Positions 43,381-44,460 of a stretch of 44,460 nucleotides of DNA are shown here, piece by piece (position 1 is the first letter of the stretch; every line of letters starts with the position of its first letter). The notes under the pieces were generated by a model that had not been told where the DNA came from, searched no databases, and saw nothing but the letters and a program-made list of their open reading frames with translations. The stretch is from Neisseria elongata subsp. elongata (GTDB lineage: Bacteria > Pseudomonadota > Gammaproteobacteria > Burkholderiales > Neisseriaceae). Location of the stretch: the NCBI RefSeq assembly GCF_900113545.1, contig NZ_FOPS01000013.1, positions 1 to 44,460 of the forward strand, in the 5' to 3' direction. Position numbers and translations under genes: made by a program.

Positions 43381-44460
43381 CTAGAATTTCCCCTTGATAC
43401 CGAAGGTAATCGTCCTGCCCGGGCCGGGGACGGGGGTGCTGGATATCGGGTCTAGGTAATAGCGGTTGGCAAGGTTGGTAACGCCGAAATTCAAGTCTAT
43501 ATGTTTCCCTATGCGGTAGCGGGCATAGGCATCGAGCAGGGTGGCGGCGTGCCAGCTATAAGGCTTGCCGCTGCTGTCGTACACGTCGCCCACGCCCAAA
43601 GCCATCATGCGGGTGTAGTTTTTCCGATCCGCCTTGCTGTGATGGATGGCGCGCATGCCCAGTTCCAGTTTTTCATTAAAGAAGCGTGTACCGACATCGA
43701 GGGTATGCCGGGATCGAGACGTAGGGAAGTGGGGGAAGGTTTGCCGCTGAGGATGGAGTTGGCATCAGAACTGCCGCCCGTGCCGTCCGCCGTCGCGCCT
43801 ATGGGCGAGAGGGTGCGGTAGTCGCGGCCTAAGAATTGGCGCAAGTCGTTTTTCTGCGCCACGGTGTTGCCGGAAAATTCGGTTTTGACTTCGATTCCCC
43901 AGTTTTTGCCTTCGGGGATGATGTCGGAAGGTTCGATGGTGCGGATGGACATCGCGCCGCCGACGCCCGATTTCACGCCGCGCGTCATGGCGGGGCTTTT
44001 TTCCACCGCGATGCTGCGGAACAGGGCGGGATCGAGGTAGTTGCGGTCGCCCACGCCGTAGTTGTTGAGCCAGACATCAACCGTTTGCTCCGTACCGTCC
44101 AGCGTTACGGGGATACGGCCCTTGCCGGTGATGCCGCGTATATTGGGCGTAATCGCGCCGCCGGCGGTGCGGGTGTTCATGTTGTACACGCCGTTTAGGC
44201 CTTTGAGCACGTCGCCGGCGGATTGGACGCGGTAGCGTTCGAGGTATTCTTTGCCGACGTAGGCGTTGGAGACGTTTTTGTAATACACGTCGTCCGTGCC
44301 TTTTTGGTCGGCACTGCGTTTGCCGGTAACGGTCAGCGCTTCGATGTTGCTGCTTTCGGTTACTTCGGCGGGCGGGTTGTCGGCGGCATAGGCGGGCAGG
44401 GCAATGAGGATGCCTGCGAGGCTGACGGCGAGGATTTTCGGCCGTGAGGGGAATTTGGAT
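43381..44460 (-). pseudogene. TonB-dependent receptor, internally deleted and frameshifted (5' end outside window)
   Basis: Reading leftward from 44460: signal peptide (KILAVSLAGILIALPAYAA), a TonB-box-like EALTVTGKR, then a full plug domain (SAGDVLKGLNGVYN, GKGRIPVTLDGTEQTVDVW, RGVKSGVGGAMSIRT). Soon after LRQFLGRDYRTLSPIGATADG the frame runs into a different one that resumes with a barrel strand (SRHTLDVGTRFFNEKLELG) and the last strands (DLNFGVTNLANRYYLD, ITFGIKGKF, terminal Phe). Only about 350 codons remain from a receptor that usually has 700-950, so most of the barrel is missing, and plug and C-terminus are out of frame near 43690-43745. Ligand unknown; resembles Neisseria Tdf-type receptors. 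Confidence 0.8.

Noticed and set aside
43605-44288. 227-codon frame read as a complete small TonB-related protein
   Set aside because: It begins at an internal GTG after the signal peptide and ends in out-of-frame sequence; it is the plug part of the broken receptor.
1-44460. CRISPR arrays, rRNA, tRNA genes and complete insertion sequences
   Set aside because: No regularly spaced repeats, no recognisable tRNA arms or rRNA segments, and no transposase reading frame were seen; the frequent repeats are DNA uptake sequences.

Overview
The window is chromosomal DNA of a Neisseria species. The main evidence is the dense scatter of the 12-base DNA uptake sequence AGGCCGTCTGAA (AG-DUS): dozens of copies, often as inverted pairs that serve as terminators. 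The AT form (ATGCCGTCTGAA) appears only a few times. As I recall DUS dialects, AG-DUS dominance points to a commensal lineage (N. subflava / flavescens / elongata type) rather than the meningococcus or gonococcus. A short-form Correia element and the gene blocks cdsA-dxr-rseP-bamA-ompH-lpxD-fabZ-lpxA and sdhCDAB-sdhE-gltA-sucAB-lpdA fit the genus. No rRNA, tRNA, CRISPR array, prophage or complete insertion sequence was seen.

Layout. 1-394: tail of an unknown gene and an empty stretch. 395-3270: divergent aldehyde dehydrogenase and alcohol dehydrogenase genes (ethanol oxidation). 3345-7687: a periplasmic hypothetical gene whose signal peptide is out of frame with its ATG, then argC, a YchJ-like SEC-C gene, gshB, dgkA and a copper chaperone. 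7942-18970: frr, uppS, cdsA, a SIMPL-domain gene, dxr, rseP, bamA, ompH, lpxD, fabZ, lpxA, an envelope-biogenesis block covering undecaprenyl and isoprenoid precursors, phospholipid, outer-membrane protein assembly and lipid A. 19027-19133: Correia element. 19227-27901: a mixed set (methyltransferase, DUF2868 membrane protein, ybaK, alanine/glycine symporter, adhesin-E-like secreted protein, a cysN with no adjacent cysD, a second CDP-diglyceride synthase, a MAPEG protein, a DUF4124 protein), plus a small membrane protein at 27925-28125. 28252-40514: a nearly complete TCA-cycle block, with mdh divergent from sdhCDAB-sdhE-gltA-sucA-sucB-lpdA. 40605-43302: a likely accessory cassette, rtcB - unknown gene - prfH. 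43381-44460: a TonB-dependent receptor gene broken by a large internal deletion plus a frameshift, cut by the window edge.

The most interesting region is 40605-43302. An RtcB-family RNA ligase and a PrfH-type release factor are translationally linked to a third gene (41995-42681) of unknown function. RtcB/PrfH pairs are known to rescue and repair ribosomes nicked in the 16S decoding centre, so the middle gene is a candidate third component. The cassette lies directly after lpdA, where I recall sucCD in N. meningitidis. It is preceded by a near-consensus promoter, a strong ribosome binding site and a 16-codon leader ORF or gene remnant. Other notable points: a DUS-derived hairpin that should bury the cysN Shine-Dalgarno sequence, a Lys-to-His change in the aldehyde dehydrogenase cofactor site, and inverted repeats in the AT-rich mdh-sdhC divergent region.
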